Below, piece after piece: positions 1 through 7,678 of a DNA stretch of 29,719 nt (positions are counted from its first letter, which is position 1; each line of letters begins with the position of its first letter). The notes beneath the pieces were generated by a model. That model searched no databases. It was not told the DNA's origin and saw nothing but the letters and a program-made list of their open reading frames with translations. A program made the position numbers and the translations under genes. The stretch is from an uncultured Lachnospiraceae bacterium (lineage in GTDB: Bacteria; Bacillota; Clostridia; Lachnospirales; Lachnospiraceae). The stretch covers positions 1 to 29,719 of the forward strand of contig CAJUQZ010000037.1 of NCBI GenBank assembly GCA_910588755.1. The letters are read 5' to 3'.

Positions 1-793
1 CGTCCGATGCATCCATCAATAAAATCTGTGTATCGCCCGCCGCAAGCCTCTTAAAACCCGCATCAAGCTTCTCAGCCTGCCGCTGCTCCATCGCGCAGGC
101 TCTGCTTTTGCCGTGCCCTTTTCGAAAGGTCATTCCGCAGGCTGGAATCCCAAGCCGCACCCTGATATCCCTCTTTGTATAAAACACAGAGCCCATGCAA
201 AAGCCAAACGCCACCACAAAAGCGCCGGCCCCAAATGCAATGACACCACCCAGACATGCCGCCCTCCATGCAAAATAAGGAATCTCCTCCTGCACGATCC
301 CCTGATCTTCTATTTTTTCTATGGAAGCAAATTCCTCCTTTGCCGCACCAAACTCCCAAAGCGCCGTCCCAAGGGCATCTTTCACCGCCTCCACCTGCGC
401 GGCGTCCTGCCCTCTCACCGTGATTGTCAGATAGCGCACATCCGACAGGATATCGGCTTTTAGCATTTCTTGGACCTGACTCCGCTCATACCCGCTCCCA
501 AGCATCTCCATCATCCTGCCAAGAATCGGGTCTGTCGCGAGGACATCATTCCACGTAAAGTCGTTGTACCAGTGTCTCGCATCGTCCTGTCCCTTGTCAA
601 ACGCGACATAGTACTCCGTCTCCGACACAAAACAGCAATCCTGCAGCCTGACCAGCACCACCAACAAATTAAGACCGCTGCCCACGATGGCACCGGCCAC
701 TGCCAGGATAAGCAGTTTCGGCAGTTTCATTATGAAAGTCGCAAACATTGCCCTGCTGTCAACGCCCTGCTGCATCAATTCGATTTCCTCCAT
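1..793 (-). CDS. Polysaccharide co-polymerase / chain-length determinant (Wzz/CapA-like), partial at left edge
   Basis: The reading frame opens at an ATG (791-793) and stays open to the window edge, giving about 264 visible residues, so the C-terminus is missing. A transmembrane segment lies near residues 21-47 (MKLPKLLILAVAGAIVGSG...). It is followed by an extracytoplasmic region of about 120 residues, then a second glycine-rich transmembrane segment (starting AACLGGVIAFGAGAF), then a cytoplasmic part with RLGIPACGM, like the post-membrane 'LG.PVLG' element of Wzz/CapA proteins. Two membrane segments flanking an outside domain fit a regulator of polysaccharide chain length. Its ATG overlaps the stop of the upstream sugar transferase by one base (TAATG), so the two are probably translationally coupled. 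The family call is from topology and context; whether a kinase-like domain follows cannot be seen. Confidence 0.6.
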   Translation of the reverse strand, partial: MEEIELMQQGVDSRAMFATFIMKLPKLLILAVAGAIVGSGLNLLVVLVRLQDCCFVSETEYYVAFDKGQDDARHWYNDFTWNDVLATDPILGRMMEMLGSGYERSQVQEMLKADILSDVRYLTITVRGQDAAQVEAVKDALGTALWEFGAAKEEFASIEKIEDQGIVQEEIPYFAWRAACLGGVIAFGAGAFVVAFGFCMGSVFYTKRDIRVRLGIPACGMTFRKGHGKSRACAMEQRQAEKLDAGFKRLAAGDTQILLMDASD

Positions 794-2175
794 TACCCTT
801 TCTCTCTCTTCATCGCAGTTGTCTGGTCCTGCTCCACGCCCTCCGTGCTCTCCGACTGAAACAGAATCTTGAGTGTGAGGAGCATCAGCTTCAGGTCCAG
901 CCACACACTATAGTTTTCAATATAAAACAAATCAAGCTTAAGCTTGTCGTACGGTGTCGTATTGTATTTTCCGTACACCTGTGCGTATCCCGCAAGCCCG
1001 GCTTTCACCTTCGTCCGAAACGTAAACTCCGGCATCTCCTCCAGATACTGCCTGATAATCTCAGGACGCTCCGGCCTCGGGCCGATAAAGGACATCTCAC
1101 CGCTTAATATGTTAAAAAGCTGCGGAAGTTCATCAATCCTGACCTTTCTGATAAACCGTCCGATCGGCGTGATACGGTTGTCATTCTTCGCGGCAAGCCT
1201 GGCCACACCGTCCTTCTCCGCGTCCAGCCGCATACTTCGGAACTTTAAGATCTGAAACTCCCGCATGTCCCGCGTACACCTGGTCTGCTTATACAGGATG
1301 GGCCCGCCGTCATAGAGCTTGATCGCAACCGCCGTAACAAGCATAAACGGCGCGGACACTATCATCAAAATCATCGAACACACAATGTCAATCAGGCGCT
1401 TTACAACGCGCTGCTCAATCGTCATCGCATACTCCCTTGTGAGCAGGATGGGCGTATCAAACAAATGCAGCTGGTCAGAACCCTTTATCATAATATCCGG
1501 GATTTTGGGCATCATATATACCCGAATCCCCCTGCTGTAGCAGAATTTCAACAGCTTATTGCGAAGCGCCGTATCCATATCCCACAGCACCACGCCGTCA
1601 TAGCAGGTCACGATCTCCCGCTCGAGCGCCTCAATGCCGTCGCTCTGTGCCGCGCACCTGATGATATTGTACTTGTCCCTGCGCGTCTCAAACTTCTTTA
1701 AGATATCATCTGTCGGCCGCTCGCCGCTGATAAACAGCAGATTCTTTGGTGGGAAAAAACGCAGATAAAGCTTGTGGCTTATGAACGTCCAGACCGCCGA
1801 CACAACAATCTGCCCCAGCATCATGAGCAGGAGCGGATAAGCCGTGACAAGCCCCAGCGACAACAGTGAAATTTGAAAATAGGAGACAACATTTGTGCAC
1901 AAGAGCGAGATTACCTGCGAAAAGAACACGTCCATCGGCTTTAGATATCCCACCTTCAGCCCGCCATATGTCGCCGTAAAAAACAACAGCAGTATAAAAT
2001 AAACGGCCGCCAGAAGCCAGAAGCCCTTTCTGTGAAAGCTCCGCCACATACTGCTCTGCATAATGTCATTATACACCTTATACCAGACATAGATATACAA
2101 AATTGTCTGGAACACAAGTCCGATCAATGACATCTGTAATATAATCGTCCTCTTTGCTGCCTCTATCCGTCCCAC
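793..2175 (-). CDS. Polyprenyl-phosphate sugar-phosphate transferase (initiating EPS glycosyltransferase)
   Basis: 460 residues. It transfers a sugar-1-phosphate from a nucleotide sugar to undecaprenyl phosphate and so begins EPS repeat-unit assembly at the membrane. The N-terminal half carries about four transmembrane segments (residues 1-140), then a soluble Rossmann-like region, then a further membrane helix after KRLIDIVCS. The C-terminal catalytic domain has the family signatures: ILKFRSMRLDAE, RIDELPQLFNILSGEMSFIG followed by PRPERP, and VKAGLAGYAQVYGKYNTTP. The start is a GTG, 7 bases after a GGAGG. It lies 15 bp downstream of a family-2 glycosyltransferase and overlaps the Wzz-like gene by one base, so it sits inside the operon. 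The length matches the WbaP/CpsE class. Which sugar is transferred cannot be read from the sequence. Confidence 0.93.
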   Translation of the reverse strand: MGRIEAAKRTIILQMSLIGLVFQTILYIYVWYKVYNDIMQSSMWRSFHRKGFWLLAAVYFILLLFFTATYGGLKVGYLKPMDVFFSQVISLLCTNVVSYFQISLLSLGLVTAYPLLLMMLGQIVVSAVWTFISHKLYLRFFPPKNLLFISGERPTDDILKKFETRRDKYNIIRCAAQSDGIEALEREIVTCYDGVVLWDMDTALRNKLLKFCYSRGIRVYMMPKIPDIMIKGSDQLHLFDTPILLTREYAMTIEQRVVKRLIDIVCSMILMIVSAPFMLVTAVAIKLYDGGPILYKQTRCTRDMREFQILKFRSMRLDAEKDGVARLAAKNDNRITPIGRFIRKVRIDELPQLFNILSGEMSFIGPRPERPEIIRQYLEEMPEFTFRTKVKAGLAGYAQVYGKYNTTPYDKLKLDLFYIENYSVWLDLKLMLLTLKILFQSESTEGVEQDQTTAMKREKG

Positions 2176-2190
2176 TGTCCAGCCTCCAAC

Positions 2191-2955
2191 CTAAATCCGC
2201 CGCAGAACCGCCCTGAATGCCCAGAAGCACATGCAATACGCGCTTCTCATGACAGACAGCCGCTCCTGCCTGCGGTACAAATTCCATATTCTCCTGACCG
2301 CGGTCAGTTTGTTTGACGACAAGGTATCCGCACTTCTTCTGTACCTGACCAGATTTTCGTCGATGCCGTACCCCGCCCCGTGCTTTTTTAAGATACGCCA
2401 CCAGGTTGCCGTGTCCTCGCTCTCGATACAGGGCATACAGATATCCTCATCTGGTATCCGGTCCCTGTCAATCATCACCGTCGATGTGAAAATAGTCGTA
2501 TTCTTCAATGCCTGCCGGTACGTGATGCGCGCCGGCACATGCACCACCTTCCCAAGCCCTTCGCCCGACGCGTCCGCAAACTCATACCCCATAAACACAA
2601 AGCCTGCCTGCATCTTCCGGATATAATCCAGCTCAACCTTCAGCTTGTCCGGCAGCCAGATATCGTCCGCGTCCAGGAAACAGATGTACTGTCCGCGAGC
2701 CTCCCAAATACCGCGGTTCCTCGCCTTTGCAGCACCGCCGTTGCCCTCCTGTACGATCAGCCTGACGCGCTCATCCGCCCTCGCTTTCTGTTCAATGACC
2801 GCCCGGCTTTGATCTGTCGAACAGTCATCCACCAGCAAAAGCTCCCACGCCTCATATGTTTGCTTTTGCACATAGTCAATTGTCTCCGCGATAAACCGCT
2901 CCGCATTGTACACCGGAACGATAATACTCACAAGCCCAGCTCTTCTATCCATCAT
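2191..2955 (-). CDS. Glycosyltransferase family 2 (EPS)
   Basis: 254 residues with a GT-A fold. The N-terminus VSIIVPVYNAERFI is the nucleotide-binding strand of GT2 enzymes, LLLVDDCSTDQS is the second conserved block, and FLDADDIW holds the DXD-type metal-binding motif that coordinates the sugar nucleotide. There is no clear membrane segment, so it probably works at the inner face of the membrane, adding a sugar to the lipid-linked repeat unit. Two ATG codons are adjacent at the start (2955 and 2952). The gene begins 7 bp after the stop of the preceding GtrB-like gene. The donor sugar is unknown; the cluster's own nucleotide-sugar genes make GDP-fucose and dTDP-rhamnose plausible. Confidence 0.9.
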   Translation of the reverse strand: MMDRRAGLVSIIVPVYNAERFIAETIDYVQKQTYEAWELLLVDDCSTDQSRAVIEQKARADERVRLIVQEGNGGAAKARNRGIWEARGQYICFLDADDIWLPDKLKVELDYIRKMQAGFVFMGYEFADASGEGLGKVVHVPARITYRQALKNTTIFTSTVMIDRDRIPDEDICMPCIESEDTATWWRILKKHGAGYGIDENLVRYRRSADTLSSNKLTAVRRIWNLYRRQERLSVMRSAYCMCFWAFRAVLRRI

Positions 2956-2962
2956 ACTGCCC

Positions 2963-3901
2963 CTAAAACTCCTCTTTGACCAGGTACTTTGGCCGGTCCT
3001 TCACTTCCATATACATCTTGCTCATATACTGCCCCATAATCCCAAGGCACAGAAGCTGCACGCCGCCAATCAGGGAGATAATGCACATCATAGAGGGCCA
3101 GCCCGCAACCGGGTCCCCATAAATCATAGCCCTGACAAAAATAAAAATCATAAACACAAAAGCAATCACACAAAACAGCATCCCAAACACCGAAGCGATG
3201 GACAAAGGCGCTGTCGAGAACGCCATAATCCCGTCCAGGGAATACAAAAAGAGCTTCCAAAACGACCATTTTGTCTCCCCCGCCACCCTTTGTACATTCT
3301 CGTACTCAATCCACTTGGTCCGATATCCAACCCATCCGAAAATTCCCTTGGAAAAACGGTTGTACTCCCGCATCGCCAGGATCGCATCTGTCACCTGCCT
3401 TGTCATCAGCCTATAATCCCTTGCGCCGTCTACGATCTCTGTCCTGGAGATCTTGCGCATCAGGCCATAAAACCGCCTGGCAAAAAAAGAGCGGATCGGC
3501 GGCTCCCCCTTCCTGTCCACGCGCCGTGTCGCCACCGAGTCATACCCCTCCTCGATATAACCGTACATCTCGGGCAGAATCGCCGGCGGGTCCTGCAGAT
3601 CAGCGTCCATCAGCACTGTAAAATCTCCGACAGCCTTCTCTAATCCCGCAAGAATGGCAGCCTCCTTCCCGAAATTGCGGGAAAACGATACCAGATGCAC
3701 GCGCCCGTCCTTTTCCCGGAGTGCCTTCACAGCGGCCACGGTGCCATCCCGTGAGCCGTCGTCCACAAATATGAACTCCAGTTCTACATTCTTCCCGCGG
3801 AAAAATGCTTCCTGCTTCACCGCCTCTGCATAGAAATGCGGAATACTTTCCTCCTCATTATAGCAGGGCACTATGATACTCAAAATCTTCGTATCGGCCA
3901 T
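2963..3901 (-). CDS. GtrB/DPM1-like glycosyltransferase family 2 with two C-terminal membrane helices
   Basis: 312 residues from the ATG at 3901. The catalytic part carries LSIIVPCYNEEESI, FIFVDDGSRDGT, FSRNFGKEAAILAG and LMDADLQDPP, all typical of the bactoprenol glucosyltransferase (GtrB/YfdH) and dolichol-phosphate mannose synthase group. Two long hydrophobic helices follow (about residues 225-255 and 265-290), then a basic tail. Such enzymes load one sugar onto undecaprenyl phosphate for later transfer outside the cell. The start is ambiguous: an AGGAGG at the end of the preceding gene is 12 bases from this ATG and 9 from an adjacent in-frame TTG at 3904. The gene overlaps nothing; the preceding stop is at 3918. 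It may decorate the polysaccharide or supply a building block. Confidence 0.9.
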   Translation of the reverse strand: MADTKILSIIVPCYNEEESIPHFYAEAVKQEAFFRGKNVELEFIFVDDGSRDGTVAAVKALREKDGRVHLVSFSRNFGKEAAILAGLEKAVGDFTVLMDADLQDPPAILPEMYGYIEEGYDSVATRRVDRKGEPPIRSFFARRFYGLMRKISRTEIVDGARDYRLMTRQVTDAILAMREYNRFSKGIFGWVGYRTKWIEYENVQRVAGETKWSFWKLFLYSLDGIMAFSTAPLSIASVFGMLFCVIAFVFMIFIFVRAMIYGDPVAGWPSMMCIISLIGGVQLLCLGIMGQYMSKMYMEVKDRPKYLVKEEF

Positions 3902-3917
3902 CAACTACATTTTCCTC

Positions 3918-4286
3918 CTAGCTCAATAATCCAACAAAAATCTCGATCACTTCTGTGTTTGTAGGTCTTATCGTCCCATCGCCATAAATATCTTTAAAGA
4001 AATACTGCAATGTCCCTTGTTCGCCGTCCGTCCATGCGGTTTCGATTGCACTCCGTATCGCACGTTCCACCTGTTTGTCTGTGGTATCAAACCGCTTTGC
4101 TACTTCAGGGTACAGGCATTTCGTGACTGAGGATAGGACTTCCGGATCCTGACAGGCTATCCATATTGCCTCCCGCAGATAACGATAGCCCTTCTGTCTC
4201 GCCCGGAATCCGCATTTAACCATATGGTATGTAGTCCGTGTATAGATATTTATTCTCGAACGTTCATCATCCATATTTACTTCCAT
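3918..4286 (-). CDS. Orphan Spo0A C-terminal-domain DNA-binding protein
   Basis: 122 residues. From about residue 30 to the end it matches the effector (DNA-binding) domain of the sporulation master regulator Spo0A: KGYRYLREAIWIACQDPEVL, SSVTKCLYPEVAKRF, DTTDKQVERAIRSAIETAW and the closing RPTNTEVIEIF. These cover the helix-turn-helix and recognition helix (VERAIR.AIE.AW). The phosphorylation receiver domain is absent; only about 25 N-terminal residues precede the DNA-binding part, so phosphorylation cannot control it the way it controls Spo0A. It lies between fcl and a glycosyltransferase on the same strand, suggesting it regulates this polysaccharide cluster; that is inference. The start could be GTG 4289, ATG 4286 or ATG 4274; a GGAAG 5 bases before 4274 makes the last a real option. 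Confidence 0.85.
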   Translation of the reverse strand: MEVNMDDERSRINIYTRTTYHMVKCGFRARQKGYRYLREAIWIACQDPEVLSSVTKCLYPEVAKRFDTTDKQVERAIRSAIETAWTDGEQGTLQYFFKDIYGDGTIRPTNTEVIEIFVGLLS

Positions 4287-4326
4287 CACACCCTATTTTA
4301 TCCTGAAGTGATCCACAGTCGTTTAT

Positions 4327-5268
4327 CTAAAGTCTGGCATCTTTCACGTTCTCCTTAAACCAGTCATAGGCAAGCTTCACACCCTCCTCGAGTTCCACCC
4401 TGTGCGTCCATCCAAGGCTGTGAAGCTTTGTCACATCCGTCAGCTTGCGCGGTGTACCGTCGGGCATGTCATGATTCCACACAATCTCCCCCTGATAGCC
4501 GACCACACGCTGAACTGTCTTAGCCAGCTCCCTGATGGTCACTTCCCTGCCCGTGCCGATATTCACATGCTGTTCCCCGTCGTAGTGCTCGAGCAGAAAC
4601 ACACAGGCATCCGCCATATCGTCCACGTACAGAAACTCGCGGAGCGGCGTTCCTGTCCCCCACAGCTCCACACTTGGCGCATTGCTGATCTTTGCATCAT
4701 GGAATTTCCGGATCATCGCCGGCATGACATGGGAACCCGACAAATCGTAATTATCATATGGTCCATAGAGATTTGTCGGCATACAGCTGATAAAATCATC
4801 GCCGTACTGCCTCTTGAAGAATTTGCACATTTCCAAACCTGCGATCTTTGCAATCGCATACGCCTCATTGGTCTCCTCTAGCGGCCCCGTAAGCAGCGCG
4901 TCCTCTGGGATCGGCTGCGGTGCCATTCTGGGATAAATACAGGTGCTTCCGAGAAATAACAGCTTTTTCACCTGGTAGTCATGGCAGCACTTAATCACAT
5001 TACACTGAATCTGCATATTCTCATAGGCAAATTCTGCCGGTGTCGTATTGTTGGCGTTGATCCCGCCGACCTTTGCCGCCGCAAGCACAACCACATCAGG
5101 ACGCTCCATCTCAAAAAACGTACGCACAGCCTGCTGGTTTGTGAGATCAAGCTCCCTGTGTGTCCTGCCGATCACATTCGTATAGCCCTTTGCCTCTAAG
5201 TTTCTTACGATGGCAGAGCCCACAAGCCCCCTGTGCCCTGCCACATATATCTTGTCTGACTTATTCAT
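4327..5268 (-). CDS. fcl: GDP-L-fucose synthase
   Basis: 313 residues. This NADPH-dependent epimerase-reductase converts GDP-4-keto-6-deoxymannose, the product of Gmd, to GDP-L-fucose. The N-terminal GHRGLVGSAIVRNLEAKGY is the nucleotide-binding loop of the extended short-chain dehydrogenase family; YAIAKIAG holds the catalytic Tyr and Lys; FLGSTCIYPRMAPQPIPED and LPTNLYGPYDN-like blocks (here MPTNLYGPYDNYD) are typical of Fcl. The start is set at ATG 5268 because a GGAGG lies 5 bases before it; the longer form from 5283 would contain that ribosome binding site within its coding part. It follows gmd by 42 bp. Length is normal for the family. Confidence 0.95.
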   Translation of the reverse strand: MNKSDKIYVAGHRGLVGSAIVRNLEAKGYTNVIGRTHRELDLTNQQAVRTFFEMERPDVVVLAAAKVGGINANNTTPAEFAYENMQIQCNVIKCCHDYQVKKLLFLGSTCIYPRMAPQPIPEDALLTGPLEETNEAYAIAKIAGLEMCKFFKRQYGDDFISCMPTNLYGPYDNYDLSGSHVMPAMIRKFHDAKISNAPSVELWGTGTPLREFLYVDDMADACVFLLEHYDGEQHVNIGTGREVTIRELAKTVQRVVGYQGEIVWNHDMPDGTPRKLTDVTKLHSLGWTHRVELEEGVKLAYDWFKENVKDARL

Positions 5269-5310
5269 CGCTTCCTCCGTCATAATCCATATTTACTAAT
5301 ATGCAAACTC

Positions 5311-6402
5311 TCAAATAGCGTCCCCTGCTATTTCAGAGCGTTTGTTCTGTCGAAACTCTGCACAGGACATTCCTGCGACTGCCTGCATATCCGCATCCAT
5401 CATCATGGACACAAGCCCCTTAAAATCAACCTTTCTCTTCCAGCCAAGCTCCTTCTCCGCCTTTGCCGGATTTCCCCATAGAAATTCCACTTCCGCCGGA
5501 CGGTAAAACTCAGGATTGACGTCAACTAGTAGCTTTCCTGTCGCTGCGTCGTAGCCCTTCTCCAAAACGCCTTCGCCCTCCCAGGAAAGAGCAATCCCAA
5601 GCTCTGCAAATGCTGCCTCGACAAACTGGCGTACGGTATGCGTCTCATTTGTAGCCAGCACATAATCCCCTGGCGCGTTCTGCTGAAGCATCAGCCACAT
5701 TCCCTCCACATAATCGCCTGCATACCCCCAGTCCCTCTTGGCATTCATATTTCCCAGGGAAAGCCTGTCCTGCTTGCCGGCAATGATATTTGCAATGGCG
5801 AGCGTAATTTTTCTTGTCACAAAATTCTCACCGCGTCTTGGCGATTCATGGTTGAACAGGATCCCGTTGCACGCGTACATGTTATAGGACTCTCTGTAAT
5901 TGACTGTAATCCAGTAGGAATACAGCTTTGCCACACCATATGGGCTCTTGGGATAAAACGGCGTTGACTCGCTCTGCGGCGCCGTCTCTGGCAGTCCGCC
6001 GAACAGCTCTGATGTAGAGGCCTGATAATACCTGCAGTTACCGCCGTTTACGCGGATCGCCTCGAGCAGCTTCAATGTGCTGACACCTGTCGCATCAGCC
6101 GTGTACTCTGGCACCTCAAACGAAACTCCCACATGAGACTGCGCAGCGAGATTGTACACTTCCGTCGGCCGAATCTCACCGATAATGCGCATTAGATTCG
6201 AGGAGTCCGTCGTGTCCGCAAAATGCAGGAAAAACTTCACCTTGTGGTACTCTGAGCGGATCAAGTGATCAATGCGCATCGTGTTAGATATACTGTGTCT
6301 TCTGATCAGTCCGTGCACCTCATACCCCTTCGCAAGCAAAAACTCTGCAAGATAAGAACCATCCTGCCCTGTTATTCCGGTGATCAATGCTATATTGTTC
6401 AT
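5311..6402 (-). CDS. gmd: GDP-mannose 4,6-dehydratase
   Basis: 363 residues. It converts GDP-D-mannose to GDP-4-keto-6-deoxy-D-mannose, the first step to GDP-L-fucose, and pairs with fcl next door. Visible motifs are ALITGITGQDGSYLAEFLL (NADP loop), NLAAQSHVGVSFEVPEYT, YYQASTSELFG, SPYGVAKLYSYWITVNYRES (catalytic Tyr-Lys) and NGILFNHESPRRGENFVTRK, all diagnostic of Gmd. Length is usual. The AAGGA ribosome binding site is 12 bases from the ATG, which is long. The ATG overlaps (ATGA) the stop of a short repeat-coded leader ORF, so translation may depend on coupling. A promoter-like site lies at 6546-6574. Confidence 0.97.
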   Translation of the reverse strand: MNNIALITGITGQDGSYLAEFLLAKGYEVHGLIRRHSISNTMRIDHLIRSEYHKVKFFLHFADTTDSSNLMRIIGEIRPTEVYNLAAQSHVGVSFEVPEYTADATGVSTLKLLEAIRVNGGNCRYYQASTSELFGGLPETAPQSESTPFYPKSPYGVAKLYSYWITVNYRESYNMYACNGILFNHESPRRGENFVTRKITLAIANIIAGKQDRLSLGNMNAKRDWGYAGDYVEGMWLMLQQNAPGDYVLATNETHTVRQFVEAAFAELGIALSWEGEGVLEKGYDAATGKLLVDVNPEFYRPAEVEFLWGNPAKAEKELGWKRKVDFKGLVSMMMDADMQAVAGMSCAEFRQNKRSEIAGDAI

Positions 6403-6521
6403 GTCATTTTTGATTCCTTTCTTATATTAATCGCTTTCAATGTATGAATGGCTTTCAATGTATGAATCGCCTTCAATGTATGAATCGCTTTTAATGGTTT
6501 TCTAACAACTATTACCCACAT
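6399..6521 (-). CDS. Candidate leader ORF built of KAIHTL repeats, overlapping the gmd start
   Basis: A 40-codon frame runs from an ATG at 6519-6521 to a TGA at 6399-6401 that shares ATGA with the gmd start. The peptide begins MWVIVVRKPL, continues with three copies of KAIHTL plus a fourth partial KAI, and ends NIRKESKMT. The repeats are encoded by an 18-bp tandem repeat, so copy-number change would keep the frame. No good Shine-Dalgarno is visible before the ATG, which lies about 20 bases after the predicted transcription start. It may be a translated leader controlling gmd, or an open frame by chance. What is seen is the open frame, the repeats and the overlap; translation is inference. Confidence 0.3.
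   Translation of the reverse strand: MWVIVVRKPLKAIHTLKAIHTLKAIHTLKAINIRKESKMT
6429..6500 (-). repeat. 18-bp tandem repeat (about 3.6 copies) in the gmd leader
   Basis: Units begin at 6429, 6447, 6465 and 6483 on the plus strand, each close to AATCGCTTTCAATGTATG, with single-base differences; the last is degenerate after about 10 bases. The period of 18 bp equals six codons. It lies in the transcribed region between rmlD and gmd, downstream of a promoter-like site. Short, near-perfect tandem repeats of this type often vary in copy number between strains. Confidence 0.9.
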
Positions 6522-6545
6522 CTGCACAACGACGCTACACACTCT

Positions 6546-6574
6546 AGTATACATATAGTTTGTCAGAAAGACAA
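6546..6574 (-). promoter_or_regulatory. Sigma-A type promoter before gmd leader
   Basis: Read on the minus strand: TTGTCT (6569-6574), a 17-bp spacer, then TATACT (6546-6551). The -35 box lies in the last codons of rmlD. It would give gmd-fcl and the downstream EPS genes a second transcription start and place the 18-bp repeats in the 5' part of that transcript. Confidence 0.55.
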
Positions 6575-7429
6575 GCCTTTTATATATTCCGCAATCGCCT
6601 CTTTCCAGTCCGCAAACATATAATCCGTCGTGAGCTTTAACATATAGTTTTCCAGCACAGAGTATGCCGGCCTAGGTGCAACGACCCCTGTCACGTTCCT
6701 GTCATACTGCGCTGTCGTGACAGTCTCAACCACAGTGGATTTCCCAGTGAGTCTATAAATCTCACGCGTGAAATCAGCCCAGTTTGTCGTTCCTTCACAT
6801 GTACCGTGAAACAAGCCGAAGTTGTCTGTCGGAAGCAGATACGCAATCATTTTGGCGAGTTCATCAGCGCTCGTTGGCGACCCAAACTGATCCCCGACCA
6901 CTGTCACCTTTTCATGGCTGTCAGCTAACCCGAGCATTGTCCGCACGAAATTTTTCCCGTCGCCGTACAACCAGGCTGTGCGGATGATAAAGTACTCATC
7001 CGCAAACGCCCTCACGAAATTCTCACCGGCAAGTTTTGTCTTCCCATATACCGCTTTTGGGTTAGGTGTGTCAAACTCCGTGTACGGGCTACTGGCCTGC
7101 CCGTCAAACACATAGTCCGTCGAAATGTGCACCAGCCTTGCGTGATGCCGCGACGCCGCAATGCTTAGGTTGCGCGGCCCGATTGCATTGATCCGGTATG
7201 CATTGTCCACATCCGTCTCGCATCCGTTCACATTGGTATGTGCCGCACAGTTAATGATGGCATAGGGCCTGTTTGCCGCCACGAACTGATCCACCGCGTC
7301 AACATTTGTAATGTCAAGCTCCCCAACATCCGTATTCACACACTCATATTCTGTGCTGTCTTGATATATTTTATTGATTGCACGCCCAAGCTGTCCGTTG
7401 CAGCCTGTGACAATAATTTTTTTCGTCAT
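6563..7429 (-). CDS. rmlD: dTDP-4-dehydrorhamnose reductase
   Basis: 288 residues. It catalyses the last step of dTDP-L-rhamnose synthesis. The N-terminus IIVTGCNGQLGRAI is the NAD(P) loop; INCAAHTNVNGCE, LVHISTDYVFDG, YGKTKLAGENFVR (catalytic Tyr-Lys) and RTAWLYGDGKNFVRTM are standard RmlD blocks. Length is normal. It is the first gene of the EPS cluster in the direction of transcription, with AGGTG 7 bases before the ATG, and lies about 100 bp after a structured intergenic segment with a strong hairpin. The partner genes rmlA, rmlB and rmlC are not in this window, so dTDP-4-keto-rhamnose must come from elsewhere in the genome. Confidence 0.94.
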   Translation of the reverse strand: MTKKIIVTGCNGQLGRAINKIYQDSTEYECVNTDVGELDITNVDAVDQFVAANRPYAIINCAAHTNVNGCETDVDNAYRINAIGPRNLSIAASRHHARLVHISTDYVFDGQASSPYTEFDTPNPKAVYGKTKLAGENFVRAFADEYFIIRTAWLYGDGKNFVRTMLGLADSHEKVTVVGDQFGSPTSADELAKMIAYLLPTDNFGLFHGTCEGTTNWADFTREIYRLTGKSTVVETVTTAQYDRNVTGVVAPRPAYSVLENYMLKLTTDYMFADWKEAIAEYIKGLSF

Positions 7430-7528
7430 AATATTGCACCTGTATTTCCTTTCTAAACGTCTTTTGTACTATCTTTTCTCGTAAGACCTGCCTCTATTCA
7501 CCATGATGCCAAAAATACGCCCTACATG

Positions 7529-7559
7529 AAATTAGCCCGAAGCAGCTTCGGGCTAATTT
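7529..7559 (-). terminator. Strong hairpin with short T tract, likely terminator
   Basis: A perfect 14-bp stem (7529-7542 with 7546-7559) has a 3-base loop. The core pairs ATTAGCCCGAAG with CTTCGGGCTAAT. On the minus strand only three T's follow, and they are part of the stem; on the plus strand five T's follow. It would end transcripts from ptsH or from the structured RNA at 7565-7678, and may work in both directions. Confidence 0.7.
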
Positions 7560-7678
7560 TTATGCACACGGGCGTCCAGATGAAAAATGTCAGCAAAAGC
7601 TGACGGACGCCCGGCGCGGCGAGTAGTGAAAAAGGTCATTCCCCTACTCAATTGCACATGGGCCGCACCCCAAAATTT
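7529..7678 (-). ncRNA. Candidate structured RNA or attenuator between ptsH and the EPS operon
   Basis: Read on the minus strand from the ptsH stop, several paired elements occur in order. GCGGC (7662-7666) pairs with GCCGC (7616-7620), enclosing GAGTAG/CTACTC (7644-7649 with 7621-7626) around a purine-rich loop GGGAATGACC. A second hairpin follows with CGGGCGTCC/GGACGCCCG (7605-7613 with 7569-7577), capped by GTCAGC-TTTT-GCTGAC. A final terminator-like hairpin lies at 7529-7559. The motif TGAC-N-TTTTTCA occurs twice. No open frame of note lies here. It could be a trans-acting RNA, or a cis attenuator for rmlD, whose start is about 100 bp downstream. I could not match it to a known riboswitch class, 6S RNA, SRP RNA or RNase P from memory. 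Confidence 0.45.

Noticed and set aside
2815..2821. TGTCGAA, a Spo0A-box-like heptamer (others near 5347 and 9235)
   Set aside because: All lie inside coding regions and a 7-base match is expected by chance in 30 kb.
2906..3643. A 245-residue plus-strand frame over the GtrB-like gene
   Set aside because: It is the complement of a strongly conserved glycosyltransferase and is rich in His, Arg and Pro, as expected of a shadow frame.
6429..6500. 18-bp repeats as a CRISPR array
   Set aside because: The units are directly adjacent with no spacers, and no cas gene is present.
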